The notes under the pieces are model-generated. The model saw nothing but the letters and a program-made list of their open reading frames with translations, had not been told where the DNA came from and did no database searches. Shown here one piece after another: positions 1 through 8,396 of a DNA stretch of 64,000 nucleotides (position 1 is the stretch's first letter; every line of letters starts with the position of its first letter). The position numbers and the translations under genes were made by a program. Source of the stretch: an uncultured Eubacterium sp. (lineage in GTDB: Bacteria > Bacillota > Clostridia > Oscillospirales > CAG-272); contig UQUT01000001.1 of NCBI GenBank assembly GCA_900544285.1, positions 62,001-126,000 of the forward strand, read 5' to 3'.

Positions 1-703
1 AATAAGGCAACCAAAGGATTGTTTTCGTGAAGTGCTGAATGACTGTATCCTCCCTGTCATATCTCTTCTGCTCATTGTATTTTCTCGGGAGAATATACTT
101 GCGTTTTGTGAGCTTATATATCGCTGTCTGATCCGGAAGGAAGATCTTCTTTTTCGCACAGAGCGCAACGGCTTTTTCAAACAGTCCCGTTTTTCGTATC
201 TCTGCCATGTTAAGAAGAAGAACCCCGGCGTTTATGTAATGATAACCCATGAAGATCTTTCCGTAATAATCAAGCGCGGCGGCATATTCATAGCCTTCGA
301 TATCTGTATGGAACAGCGGCGAAAGATCGCCGTTTATCACAATGTCGGTGTCAAGATAGAGAACTTTATCGGGAATATCCGGCAATCTGTCGGCAAAGAG
401 ACGCAGAAATGTATACGGCGTATATCCCGTCTGCGAATTCGGCGAGTGACCAAGGTGCGCTCTGTAAAGCTCGCCGACGTCAATAAGACTGACGTTACTT
501 TCGGAATTTACCGATTTATAAATGCTTTCAACAAATATGCGTTGCGCCTCAGTTATAGGCTCGAAACGCTCTTCGATATCTGTCAGATCCATTGTCAGGA
601 TGTAAGCATTGACGGCTTCCCGCGTATGCTTTACCGTCGATACTGCGGAAATAATAAGTCCGTCAAACATTCTGTCGTTGCCTGCGTACATTACGGAAAT
701 CAC
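1..703 (-). CDS. Glycosyltransferase family 8, 3'-truncated by window edge
   Basis: Only the first 234 codons lie in the window; the 3' end is left of base 1. Translation starts at GTG 703-701 behind AAGGAGG, and the start overlaps the stop of the upstream acyltransferase (GTGA), so the pair is coupled. The protein reads as a GT8 (LgtC/GspA-like) retaining glycosyltransferase using a nucleotide sugar and Mn2+. DTD at residues 118-120 is the metal/UDP-sugar DXD motif, NGDL follows it, and INAGVLLLN (157-165) is the usual second conserved block. With its partner it may decorate a membrane or surface glycolipid (inference). The acceptor cannot be told from sequence. Confidence 0.88.
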   Translation of the reverse strand, partial: MISVMYAGNDRMFDGLIISAVSTVKHTREAVNAYILTMDLTDIEERFEPITEAQRIFVESIYKSVNSESNVSLIDVGELYRAHLGHSPNSQTGYTPYTFLRLFADRLPDIPDKVLYLDTDIVINGDLSPLFHTDIEGYEYAAALDYYGKIFMGYHYINAGVLLLNMAEIRKTGLFEKAVALCAKKKIFLPDQTAIYKLTKRKYILPRKYNEQKRYDREDTVIQHFTKTILWLPY

Positions 704-1485
704 TTTTTTTCCTCCTTTTTTATATACTCAATAAATCTGTAATCACTGTTTTCGGAGTTTTTCAGCATTGATTCATAAGCCGTATCGCGCAGTTTTTTCT
801 CTGCGTCGCGCGGAGAAAGGGTGCTTTCCGGATAGAACGGACCGTCGATATAAACGGTGACCTTCGGCGGCTTGCCTTCCTTTCTCACTTGAAACGTGCT
901 TGTCGATACATAAATCGGCACATTATGTTTTACAGGAAAATGAAATGACTTGCTTTCAAAAGGTCTTATTCTCGTATAGTACGGCCAGATGTGCGCCTCA
1001 GGATATATCGTGACACAGCTTCCCTGCAAAATCCGTTTTTCGATTGCGTCCGTAAATCTTCTGAAGGCATACGGCGACTTCGGTATCGGGAGCGCGCCGC
1101 TCATAGAGAGAAAATTTCTAGTCCCGAAGGTTGAAAGGTTTTCGGAGTTGACAACAACATACGTCTTTTTCGGAAACATCAGAAGCGACGGAATAAATGC
1201 GTCGCCGATGATGAGTGTATGATTTGCGTAAAGAAAGCAACCGCCTTCGTCCCTGCGTTTCTTTTTCGTCCTGTCGACAATTTTCAGCTTCAGTTTTATC
1301 TTGCAATAAAGAAAAGCTATCGGCGTCATTATGACGCGGTAAACAAAAAACGCAAGTGCCCTCCAGAAAATATTTTTGTGGACATATTTGTATTTCTTCG
1401 GCACTTCATATCCCGAACGACTGACACCGGCAAACTCATCTTTGAGTTCATCCGAATAATAAATAACTTTCTTCTCTTTTCTCAT
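700..1485 (-). CDS. Lysophospholipid acyltransferase, PlsC/LPLAT family
   Basis: 261 residues, with a hydrophobic stretch at about 41-60 that fits membrane attachment. The family transfers acyl chains to lysophospholipids such as 1-acyl-glycerol-3-phosphate. ANHTLIIGD (87-95) is the acyl-transfer motif I, but H89 and D95 are five residues apart where the family norm is HX4D. IYPEAHIWP (160-168) matches the later PEG-type substrate motif. The start is ATG 1485 behind AAGGAAG. The stop overlaps the start of the GT8 gene, so this is a two-gene operon joining a lipid acyltransferase with a glycosyltransferase. The exact substrate is unknown. Confidence 0.85.
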   Translation of the reverse strand: MRKEKKVIYYSDELKDEFAGVSRSGYEVPKKYKYVHKNIFWRALAFFVYRVIMTPIAFLYCKIKLKLKIVDRTKKKRRDEGGCFLYANHTLIIGDAFIPSLLMFPKKTYVVVNSENLSTFGTRNFLSMSGALPIPKSPYAFRRFTDAIEKRILQGSCVTIYPEAHIWPYYTRIRPFESKSFHFPVKHNVPIYVSTSTFQVRKEGKPPKVTVYIDGPFYPESTLSPRDAEKKLRDTAYESMLKNSENSDYRFIEYIKKEEKK

Positions 1486-1643
1486 GAGCTTCCTTTCAAA
1501 AGCGGAATATCTGGAAAGATCCTATCACATGCGGATCGGGAAAGCAACCTATCGTGCCTCTATTGCCCTTCTATATTCCGAAAATCGCTTATTCTACCGC
1601 GAAAACAAAAGAGTAGAGTCGTAGAATCCGACTCTACTCAACG

Positions 1644-1670
1644 AAAAAACGCCCTTTTGAGGCGTTTTTT
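1644..1670 (-). terminator. Rho-independent terminator after tetR-like gene
   Basis: Perfect 10-bp stem AAAAAACGCC/GGCGTTTTTT with a 7-base loop. Its A and T runs let it work on both strands. It lies just beyond the stop of the TetR gene on the minus strand. Confidence 0.85.
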
Positions 1671-1691
1671 CATACATATATTTTCTTTAAT

Positions 1692-2267
1692 TCAATTATT
1701 GTCCGCTTTATTCATTTCTTTGCTGCGTTTCATGATTTCATTGGAAAAATCACGGCAAAGATCCGCAAGGCTATAAATCTCTTCTATAGCGTCCTCTTTC
1801 ATGCCCTTTTCTATCCATTCAAATGACAGTCCGAACAGCTCGCATTTGAAAAATATGATTGCGGACGCTCTTGCTTTTTCACTTTCGGGGTCTTTGCCGA
1901 ACACCGTTTCAAGATATTTTGTGACGACATATTCGCAGAGCTTCATCATCGACTTTTCATAAATATCTCTGTTTGCCGAGTTATAAATATGTAAAACGGC
2001 TTTCTTGTTTTCAAGTGCGTATCTGAACATGATATTGATGCATTCCCGAAGAGAGTTTACCGTCGGATGCTGCTCGATTATCCTGTCTGCGTCCTCCTTG
2101 ATTATCTCCTCGATTAGTGACGGAATGTCCTGAAAATGATAGTAAAAAGAGTTTCTGTTTATTCCACAGTCTTCAACAATGTCTCTCACGCTTATTTTGC
2201 TCAGCGGTTGCTGATTGAGCAGCTTCATAAACGATGATTTTATCGCCTGCTTTGTGAAATTTGCCAT
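1692..2267 (-). CDS. TetR/AcrR-family transcriptional regulator
   Basis: 191 residues, the usual TetR length. The N-terminal helix-turn-helix is at about residues 22-50 (KISVRDIVEDCGINRNSFYYHF), with the YYHF signature that ends the recognition helix. The rest is a helical ligand/dimer domain resembling the C-terminal type found in DhaS-like members. The start is ATG 2267 behind GGGAG. It stands alone between two hairpins, so its target is not evident; the divergent side carries no obvious efflux gene. Effector unknown. Confidence 0.88.
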   Translation of the reverse strand: MANFTKQAIKSSFMKLLNQQPLSKISVRDIVEDCGINRNSFYYHFQDIPSLIEEIIKEDADRIIEQHPTVNSLRECINIMFRYALENKKAVLHIYNSANRDIYEKSMMKLCEYVVTKYLETVFGKDPESEKARASAIIFFKCELFGLSFEWIEKGMKEDAIEEIYSLADLCRDFSNEIMKRSKEMNKADNN

Positions 2268-2331
2268 GCGTTTGCTCCCTTTGTGTTATTTTCCCTGTTA
2301 TTATATCATTTCTCAGCCGAAATTGCAAGCA

Positions 2332-2356
2332 AAAAGCGCACTGAATGTGCGCTTTT
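2332..2356. terminator. Hairpin with flanking A/T runs between TetR and sigma genes
   Basis: Perfect 10-bp stem AAAAGCGCAC/GTGCGCTTTT with a 5-base loop, about 65 bp upstream of the TetR start. It could act as a terminator on either strand. Its relation to the nearby 2451-2480 hairpin is unclear. Confidence 0.6.
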
Positions 2357-2450
2357 GCCTGCAAATTGTGATTTTAATAAATCATAGCGAGGAAGTCTCT
2401 GTAATTGTGCGCAATGGCGCTCTGAATTCTTTATTTACAACGTTATAAAA

Positions 2451-2480
2451 CAAAATCGGCGGGTTGCCCCGCCGATTTTT
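2451..2480 (-). terminator. Terminator of the sigma-factor gene
   Basis: Stem AAAATCGGCGGG/CCCGCCGATTTT around a short loop. It begins at the stop codon of the sigma gene and is followed by a T-run on the minus strand. Confidence 0.88.
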
Positions 2481-4104
2481 AATTGTATGAGAAATATGCA
2501 AAGTCGCCGTTTCCGCCGGTGTAAAGTCCGTTATCCTTTACAAGTGCCGCAACACAGTCTCTCATCATGTAAAGCATCATAGAAACATAATAATCGAAAT
2601 CGTCCTTAAGATAAGGCACGCTGTATTTTGAAATTACGCCGACTGCGTCGTCGTGAAGCTTTTTCATTGCCGCCACACGAGCGTCGTATTCTTCCCTGTA
2701 CTCGCAGATCATAAGATTTATAAGCTCGCTCAGCTTATCTCCCTCGAAAACAAGTACCGTCGGCTTGTATCTGTCGCCGTCCTTTACAAAGTAGCCGTTA
2801 TCGCAGAATCTGTCCAATATATTCTTCTGTGAATCCGTGAAGCCTTCTGTGCTGTATCCGTTTTTCACAAGCTCGCGGATTGCCGGCAGATCGTTTGAAC
2901 GTACACAACATCTATCTTTATAAATCTGTTTTCCGAATATGCCGTTCACATCGACATAGCAGCGCAAGTGCAATTTATTACAGTCATTGGAGATAATTGC
3001 TCCGTTGTCGCCGAAGCCGCACGCGTTTATTCTGCCGCGCCGTGCGCCCTGCTCATATCCGATAAAGCCCCAGTTACCGCCGTCTCTTCTCTTGAATCTG
3101 CCCCATACGTCGCCGTCGACTGTTTCCTTCACCGTTGTTACGAGTTTAAGAAAGAAAAACATTGTCGCGTCCTGCTCGCTCATGGTGCTTTCGCCGATAA
3201 ACTCCGCATAGTGCTTTGTCACAAAATCGCTTGCCGTGTGCCAGAATTTTTTGTAATTGTCATAGGCGAAATCCTCGCAGAGAGCATTCACCTCTTCTAT
3301 GCATTCGCTTGGCGCAATGAAGAAATTTGTGATGTATTTTCCGTCGTCGAGCTTGCGGAGAAGCTCGCTTTTTTCAAGAATATCAACCTCTTCCTCCATA
3401 TAAGGCGCGGCAATACCCAGCTCTATTGCCAGCTCCTCGACCGTTGACGGATTGTTGTTTGCCTCGCACAGGATATTTACCGGTATTTTTCTCTGAACTG
3501 CGCTCCACGGCAGTCCCGACGGCTGATTTCCAGATGACGAAAAACTCAGTCTTTCCGGGTTATAACTTCTTTTTCCGAATTCTCTTGCCATATACATACC
3601 TTCTTTCAGTTTTTGCCTCGCACGGAAAAGCCTTGTTTTGACCGTGCCTTCCGGGATGCCGAGATTTTTCGCAATATCGCAGACACGTTTGCTCTGTATA
3701 TAGTACATAAGCAAAACGTTTCTGTATTCCGAAAGAATGAAAGCCATTTCACGGCGAATAGCTGCTATGTTTTCTTCCCGTATAAGGTCGGAAACAAAGT
3801 CGGAATTGTCCGGAATTTCAAATTCCGAAATATCCGTATCCGAAAGCCTTTCCCTCGCCTTGTGCTTTTCGGTCGCCCAGCCTGCGTAGATATTGCGCAC
3901 TATCTGCCAGACCCAGCCCGAAAAACTGTCGGGGCAAGCCCCTCGGCGCAGCTGCTCGATTATTCCGAGAGCTATGTCCTGCGAAAGCTCCGCCGCCTCC
4001 GTCTCGCTGCCCGTCTTTTTAAGGCAGTAATAATAGACCCTTTCAAAATATTCGGAGGTAAATTCACCAATGCGAAGCTCCGCAAGTTCTTTGCCGCCTT
4101 TCAT
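2479..4104 (-). CDS. ECF-like sigma-70 factor with a long C-terminal extension
   Basis: 541 residues, about three times the size of a plain ECF sigma factor. Residues about 10-75 form region 2 (core-polymerase and -10 binding, with WVWQIVRN). Residues about 120-170 form region 4 (IAKNLGIPEGTVKTRLFRARQKL), the -35-binding helix-turn-helix. The remaining 350 residues begin with a winged-helix-like block (STVEELAIELGIAAPYMEEEVDIL, written here only as its two halves: STVEELAIELG and IAAPYMEEEV) and end in a large domain I do not recognise, possibly a sensor that replaces a separate anti-sigma factor. No anti-sigma gene is adjacent. Start ATG 4104 behind AAAGGGGG. Confidence 0.85.
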   Translation of the reverse strand: MKGGKELAELRIGEFTSEYFERVYYYCLKKTGSETEAAELSQDIALGIIEQLRRGACPDSFSGWVWQIVRNIYAGWATEKHKARERLSDTDISEFEIPDNSDFVSDLIREENIAAIRREMAFILSEYRNVLLMYYIQSKRVCDIAKNLGIPEGTVKTRLFRARQKLKEGMYMAREFGKRSYNPERLSFSSSGNQPSGLPWSAVQRKIPVNILCEANNNPSTVEELAIELGIAAPYMEEEVDILEKSELLRKLDDGKYITNFFIAPSECIEEVNALCEDFAYDNYKKFWHTASDFVTKHYAEFIGESTMSEQDATMFFFLKLVTTVKETVDGDVWGRFKRRDGGNWGFIGYEQGARRGRINACGFGDNGAIISNDCNKLHLRCYVDVNGIFGKQIYKDRCCVRSNDLPAIRELVKNGYSTEGFTDSQKNILDRFCDNGYFVKDGDRYKPTVLVFEGDKLSELINLMICEYREEYDARVAAMKKLHDDAVGVISKYSVPYLKDDFDYYVSMMLYMMRDCVAALVKDNGLYTGGNGDFAYFSYN

Positions 4105-4173
4105 TCTTTTCTCGCCCCCTTTCGCTTAAGAAGTATCGATTTTTCAAATTCGGTTTCAAAAAATTTATCAAAA

Positions 4174-4196
4174 AAGCTCCGCAGATTACGGAGCTT
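4174..4196 (-). terminator. Terminator of the DUF4304 gene
   Basis: Stem AAGCTCCG/CGGAGCTT with a 7-base loop, followed on the minus strand by six T. It lies 6 bp beyond the stop of the DUF4304 gene. Confidence 0.88.
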
Positions 4197-4201
4197 ATAG
4201 T

Positions 4202-4978
4202 TTATACGGTTTCCCGCAAGCCAAGACTGACAGCCAATTCGTCAAGATAATCAATATGACCGTGATCTGCGCCGTACAGCGTCACATAACCGTCTTTTTC
4301 GGCAGTTATATCTTGTCCCATAAAAATAACACGTTCGCCCTTTTTGAGATATTGCTTATGTCCGTTTTCTGTCAGATCATTGTATTCCTTTACCACAGAC
4401 TGATAATAGAGTTCAAAAAGCTCCTTGGCCTTTTCTATGTTTCCGAGATGACCGTATATCATACTTTCTTCTAATAAAATCAGTAATGAATTCAAGCTAT
4501 CAAGCAAGGGATAATTTCTCCTTTTTGCAAGAATGGCGTCTCTGCTGTTTAACACTTCATAAACCGGTAAAACATATTGATCAATTTCATAAATAATGCT
4601 GTCAATAATTTTTACGGTCTTCTTGTGAAGGTCATACCAAGTTTCATTTTGACCGCTGACTCTTCCCAAACGTGAGCGGATTGTGCATTCATACTCGTGG
4701 TAATATTTTTTCTTTTCTGTATTGGGCTGAAAAGTTCTTTCGGAACATTCCGGTATGCGAATGCCTAAATTTACACAGAGTAGCCCACCCATTCCGTGCG
4801 CCGGCATGCCGCTTTGAAAATTGATTACCTGCGAAATATCTTCCGAAACAAAACGATGAAGCGTTCTGCCGTATTTTTTGAATCCATATGGTTTGATATG
4901 CTCATAAACCGACGATTCAATTTCATCGACTATGCGAGTTGTATTGATTTTTGCTTTTTTCTTCAAAAAATCAAACAC
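4202..4978 (-). CDS. DUF4304 domain protein
   Basis: 258 residues from GTG 4978, chosen because GGGAGGA lies at the right distance. An earlier in-frame TTG (5005) has no ribosome site. The N-terminal half (YGFKKYGRTLHRF, then SQVINFQSG and VNLGIRIPE) fits DUF4304, a family of unknown function. No catalytic motif, signal peptide or membrane segment is visible. It is monocistronic with its own terminator. It is the last gene before the presumed ICE end, so it may mark the chromosomal side of the integration site (inference). Confidence 0.72.
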   Translation of the reverse strand: MFDFLKKKAKINTTRIVDEIESSVYEHIKPYGFKKYGRTLHRFVSEDISQVINFQSGMPAHGMGGLLCVNLGIRIPECSERTFQPNTEKKKYYHEYECTIRSRLGRVSGQNETWYDLHKKTVKIIDSIIYEIDQYVLPVYEVLNSRDAILAKRRNYPLLDSLNSLLILLEESMIYGHLGNIEKAKELFELYYQSVVKEYNDLTENGHKQYLKKGERVIFMGQDITAEKDGYVTLYGADHGHIDYLDELAVSLGLRETV

Positions 4979-5249
4979 AGATTCCTCCCTGATTTTAACG
5001 CACAATCATTGCAACCATCATTTTTTATTTTTTATATTATCTTTATTCCCACTCTTTTACAGGTGTCTCAAACACCTTGTTTTAAGGGCTTTTTACTGCC
5101 CTAACAGCCTATTTTAGAGGGGATTTTCTATGTTATATTTGGTCTGTTTTCTTGCGTGTTGCAAGTGAAGTTGCATATAGGTTAAAGGGATAATTGCCTT
5201 TGGCTTTGAAGCCAGTCATTAGACTACATATTCTTTAATATTATACACA
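4979..5249. other. Gene-free stretch, likely left end of the ICE
   Basis: About 270 bp without a convincing gene. It holds several small inverted repeats: AGGTGT/ACACCT near 5061-5077, AGGGC/GCCCT near 5087-5103, and the perfect TGGCTT TG AAGCCA at 5201-5214. It also has a GTTGC direct repeat near 5159-5175. The integrase operon ends just to the right, where attL with its core and arm sites is expected. No exact att core can be named without the other end. Confidence 0.35.
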
Positions 5250-5278
5250 AAAAGCCCGGTTTCGTCAACCGGGCTTTT
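5250..5278 (-). terminator. Terminator of the integrase/MobC operon
   Basis: Stem AAAGCCCGGTT/AACCGGGCTTT with a 5-base loop and T-run on the minus strand, 4 bp past the stop of the MobC-like gene. Confidence 0.9.
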
Positions 5279-5281
5279 GCT

Positions 5282-5611
5282 TTATACGCTTGTCTTGACA
5301 TACAGGTTATCAACGATTCCCATAATCAATTCTATGTTAGACATTAGCTCATCACCTATATTTTCGCCGCTTCCAATGCGCTGCAATTCTACTAACACCT
5401 CATTGAGCTTATCGTAAACGGCTCGATGTATTTTGCAGTTGCCCTGAACATAAATCTTCCTATCGAGTAATTTAGATACAATGTAGTCCTGTTTGGTCAT
5501 TCCCGATAGTTCAACAACAGTGTTGATTTGATGATCTTCCTCTGATGAAACCCGAAACCCGATTGTCCTATCCCGAAACCTGTTGTGCTTATCGCAATTT
5601 TTGGCTGACAT
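5282..5611 (-). CDS. Small MobC-like mobilization protein
   Basis: 109 residues. The N-terminal block RTIGFRVSSEEDHQINTVVE and following SGMTKQDYIVSKLL is the ribbon-helix-helix-like pattern of small relaxosome accessory proteins (MobC/plasmid mobilization type) carried by clostridial mobile elements. It would bind DNA near oriT or the element end rather than cut it. The start is ATG 5611. GGGGG from the last codons of the integrase gene serves as ribosome site and only 4 bp separate them, so expression is tied to the integrase. Function in recombination instead of mobilization is possible. Confidence 0.65.
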   Translation of the reverse strand: MSAKNCDKHNRFRDRTIGFRVSSEEDHQINTVVELSGMTKQDYIVSKLLDRKIYVQGNCKIHRAVYDKLNEVLVELQRIGSGENIGDELMSNIELIMGIVDNLYVKTSV

Positions 5612-5615
5612 ATTT

Positions 5616-6722
5616 TTACCCCCTTCTTAGGCTGTCAAGGTCGTTGGCGATTGTTCTTTGAACTTCATCGAATAGATGGCCATAAATGTCCTGCGTGGTT
5701 TTAACAGATTTATGCCCTATTCGCTTCGATACCTCGAAAATATCGTACTTCTTACTGATTAACAAGGAAACGTGGGAATGGCGTAAACCGTGAACGGTTA
5801 TCCTTTTCAGTCCTGCCTCCTGCGTCATATTTTGAAAATTCTTTGTCAGGGTAGACTTTGTAATCTGGAAGATACGCTGATCCGGTTCCGGTTCATATAG
5901 CATATCAATATATTCCCTGAGTTCATCGCAAAGGAAAGCAGGCATACTCACTTTTCTAACCGAACTCGGAGTTTTAGGAGTGCTGATTACATCTTGTCGG
6001 CCTACTCTCTGATAGGTCTTATTAACGGTAATAATCCCTTCCTCCAAGTCAATGTCATTGAGAGTCAAGGCAAGCATTTCGCCTTCTCTGAGGCCACACC
6101 AGTAAAGAACTTCAAAAGCATAGTAGTAATGAGGATTCTGCATAGCGTAGTAGGCAAATTTTTCGTATTCGTCTGCACTCCAGAACTCGACTCTCTTATC
6201 CTTAATGCCCATATTTTTGATGTCAGCAAGGGGGTTTAATTTGAGATACCCCTTGCTGTGAGCATAGTTGATAACCGAATTGAACTGGCTCTGGATTGTT
6301 CTAAGGAACGCCTTAGAGAGAGGTTTCCCGTCCGGTTTGACAACGCTTTTCATTTTAGCCTGCCACGCTGCAATATCATCATCTGTTATATCCGCAATCG
6401 GCGTATCCCGAAAAGTCGGAAAGATGTGCTTTTCAAAGACGTTGTGTTTCGTTCTCAGGGAGGATTCTTTAATATCCTCCCGCTTATGCGACATAAGGTA
6501 TTCCTGAAAAACGTCCTCAAATGTTCTCTCATAAGGTGCTTCTTCCTCCTCATTCTCTGCGGTGAGATTTTCAAGAAAATTCTCCTCATAGTCCTTTGCT
6601 TCTCGCTTGCTGTCAAAACCACGCTTGTATTCGGTTTGCGTGGTTCCAGTGTTCGGATCGACATAATTGAATTTTGCAAGCCACTTAACACCCTTTTTTA
6701 CCTGATACTTATACTGCGGCAT
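5616..6722 (-). CDS. int: Tyrosine site-specific integrase of the element
   Basis: 368 residues, typical for Tn916-family integrases. Three parts are visible: an N-terminal arm-binding domain (about 1-60, ending in the Tn916-like KRGFDSKREA), a core-binding SAM-like domain (about 70-165) and the catalytic domain (about 170-360). Catalytic residues seen are Arg in CGLREGEM (about 209), HxxR in HGLRHSH (about 311), His in GHKSV and the nucleophile Tyr in DIYGHL (about 347). It would integrate and excise the ICE with the small excisionase just upstream. Start ATG 6722 behind AAAGGAGG. Confidence 0.95.
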   Translation of the reverse strand: MPQYKYQVKKGVKWLAKFNYVDPNTGTTQTEYKRGFDSKREAKDYEENFLENLTAENEEEEAPYERTFEDVFQEYLMSHKREDIKESSLRTKHNVFEKHIFPTFRDTPIADITDDDIAAWQAKMKSVVKPDGKPLSKAFLRTIQSQFNSVINYAHSKGYLKLNPLADIKNMGIKDKRVEFWSADEYEKFAYYAMQNPHYYYAFEVLYWCGLREGEMLALTLNDIDLEEGIITVNKTYQRVGRQDVISTPKTPSSVRKVSMPAFLCDELREYIDMLYEPEPDQRIFQITKSTLTKNFQNMTQEAGLKRITVHGLRHSHVSLLISKKYDIFEVSKRIGHKSVKTTQDIYGHLFDEVQRTIANDLDSLRRG

Positions 6723-6736
6723 ATCGCTCGCCTCCT

Positions 6737-6946
6737 TTACTCATCGTCTGTTTGGATTTTTTCTTCAGGTGGGAAGAACCGTTTTGTTAGATACAAAGAA
6801 TCAACCTTGCCTTGAAGCGTTAAATAGCCTGATTTTTCAAGTTCTTTGTTCAAGCGGTCGATTATCTTGTAGGCATACGAGGCTGAAATACCAAGAATTT
6901 CAGCTACCTGTTCAGCGTTAATCAATTTTCTTGTATTGGATTCCAT
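6737..6946 (-). CDS. Excisionase-like helix-turn-helix protein
   Basis: 69 residues from ATG 6946, chosen for GGAGG 7 bases upstream; a longer in-frame reading upstream has no ribosome site. LINAEQVAEILGISASYAYKIIDRL is a MerR/Xis-type winged helix (given here only as its key parts: AEQVAEILG and SASYAYKII). Size, position 14 bp upstream of the integrase and shared strand fit a recombination directionality factor that bends the element ends and favours excision. A plain regulator of int is the alternative. Confidence 0.75.
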   Translation of the reverse strand: MESNTRKLINAEQVAEILGISASYAYKIIDRLNKELEKSGYLTLQGKVDSLYLTKRFFPPEEKIQTDDE

Positions 6947-7029
6947 ACTGTACCTCCATAAGCATTTCATTCTCAATCGCCTCCTTTTGTGTGGATTTGA
7001 TTGTATTGTATTTGAACCTTCTGCAAACG

Positions 7030-7062
7030 GCAATTATGCGATTTGGGCAATCGCATAATTGC
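7030..7062. repeat. Perfect 14-bp inverted repeat between xis and the MazF-like gene
   Basis: GCAATTATGCGATT and its exact complement are separated by TGGGC. There is no T-run, so it is not a standard terminator. It lies in the 135-bp gap upstream of the excisionase gene, so an operator or a recombinase/excisionase site is plausible. Confidence 0.6.
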
Positions 7063-7081
7063 TATCTGCGCCACCTTCGAC

Positions 7082-7636
7082 TTATTTCGTGGGCGGCTTT
7101 TCAGATCTATCCCGAACAACATATTCAAAGCCCGAGTTATCGCATTTGTCGCATTTCTGCTTGATTTTCGCAAAGGGATCATACCGCTTCACAATATAGT
7201 CGGGATTTGATTTGTAGTCTTGCAGGCACCTGCCGCATAAGCACCGGATTTCGCCTTTGTGCTGCGGCTTGTAAACCCACACGCCGAGAGCTTTTTTCAG
7301 GCCATTGTTAATCCTGCGGAAAACATTATCATCATCAACGATTCCGATATAGCTTACGAGATCTGCCTGATTGATTGTTTTGAGCTGCTCGAGCATAACC
7401 ATTGAAGGCTCTCTCAGTCCGAAGCGGTCGCCCAAGATAATATGCGAGGGCAGATACCGCTTCTTTATTGCTGAGGTTAGAGCCGCAATCACGGTTGTCG
7501 TACTTGCCTGATTTCCTTCATCGCACTGCACGACAAGGACGGGGCGGAGTCCGTTTTGCATAGAGCCTTCATTTTTACCAAAGTCATAAAGGTAAATTTC
7601 TCCACGCTTTACTTTCTGATTTTCGTTGGTCGCCAT
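7082..7636 (-). CDS. PemK/MazF-like protein with C-terminal Cys-rich zinc-binding tail
   Basis: 184 residues. The first 110 match the PemK/MazF ribonuclease fold: KRGEIYLYDFG, then GLRPVLVVQ, then a conserved SHIILG and the MVMLEQLKTI block. The family cleaves mRNA at short sequences. The C-terminal 70 residues add CLCGRC and CDKC pairs (about 138-165), a likely zinc knuckle not found in ordinary MazF. No antitoxin gene is visible beside it, which suggests a regulatory or stabilising role in the element, or an unlinked partner. Start ATG 7636 behind GAGAGG. Confidence 0.75.
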   Translation of the reverse strand: MATNENQKVKRGEIYLYDFGKNEGSMQNGLRPVLVVQCDEGNQASTTTVIAALTSAIKKRYLPSHIILGDRFGLREPSMVMLEQLKTINQADLVSYIGIVDDDNVFRRINNGLKKALGVWVYKPQHKGEIRCLCGRCLQDYKSNPDYIVKRYDPFAKIKQKCDKCDNSGFEYVVRDRSEKPPTK

Positions 7637-7703
7637 AATGTATACCTCTCATTTTTAGTATTTGAAAGGTGTTTCGCTGCCGGCTATGAAACAAGTCCCT
7701 TCA

Positions 7704-8294
7704 CTAATTCCCAGTGGCACCCCCGTTTTGGTCGGGTGTTTCATAAAACTTTTTGAAATTTTTTATCGCAGATACCAACGATTCGTGGATAGAGGTCTTA
7801 GATTTACCTTCTTTTTCGGCTATATCCCGTTCAGGTATTTTGTAGATACAGGAAAGGATCAGCCGCCTTCTTTGAGGTTCAGTCAGCATACTCAACGCCT
7901 TATATAGCCTTTGATTTCTAAGTTGCAGGTTTTCGATTTCAAACTTTTGCGTAATATAATCGGGAGTAGTTAATTCAGCGTGAAAAGCCTCGCTAACTCC
8001 CTCATCGTAACCATATGAATCCTCGCAGTTGTTCTGACGGTAGGCATATTTCTTTTCGTTTCTGATATAGTCCCTTCGGATTTCTCTGACTTCGGAATCA
8101 AGAACGATAAAGGGAGTGTGTGCCGCAATCTGTTCCGGGTATCTTTCAAGAATTTCTCTCTCGGTCAGATGTGAAATAACCGCCCACTTAGGCTCGCCTA
8201 TGAACCCGGGATACTCATACCTCAAATTGATAACTTTGCAGTCATCGGCAAATTGTTCTTCAATGCTTCTTTCGTTTTCAATATTTGTAGACAT
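7704..8294 (-). CDS. Sigma-70 region 4-like regulator of the element
   Basis: 196 residues from ATG 8294, which has GGAG at a proper distance; upstream in-frame starts lie in the structured leader and are rejected. The C-terminal 60 residues (LTEPQRRRLILSCIY, then RDIAEKEGKSKTSIHESL) form a sigma region 4 helix-turn-helix, while no region 2 is seen. Its place between the repressor switch and xis/int matches orf7-type regulators of Tn916. It probably activates excision or transfer genes (inference). A long leader with two hairpins precedes it. Confidence 0.75.
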   Translation of the reverse strand: MSTNIENERSIEEQFADDCKVINLRYEYPGFIGEPKWAVISHLTEREILERYPEQIAAHTPFIVLDSEVREIRRDYIRNEKKYAYRQNNCEDSYGYDEGVSEAFHAELTTPDYITQKFEIENLQLRNQRLYKALSMLTEPQRRRLILSCIYKIPERDIAEKEGKSKTSIHESLVSAIKNFKKFYETPDQNGGATGN

Positions 8295-8396
8295 TTCCGT
8301 AATCTCCTTGAATTTGAATTTTGTTGGTGAGAACAAAATTCGGAGATCACGGATACCTACATATAAATGCCTGCCACGCTGATATAGACATAGAAA

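Noticed and set aside
22..33. TTTTCGTGAAGT matches 12 bp of the 20-bp inverted repeat at 30998
   Set aside because: It lies inside the GT8 coding region (HFTKT codons), and the match ends after 12 bp; such matches are expected by chance.
32..742. Long open frame on the plus strand opposite the GT8 gene
   Set aside because: The minus-strand frame has clear GT8 motifs and a ribosome site; the plus frame has no family resemblance.
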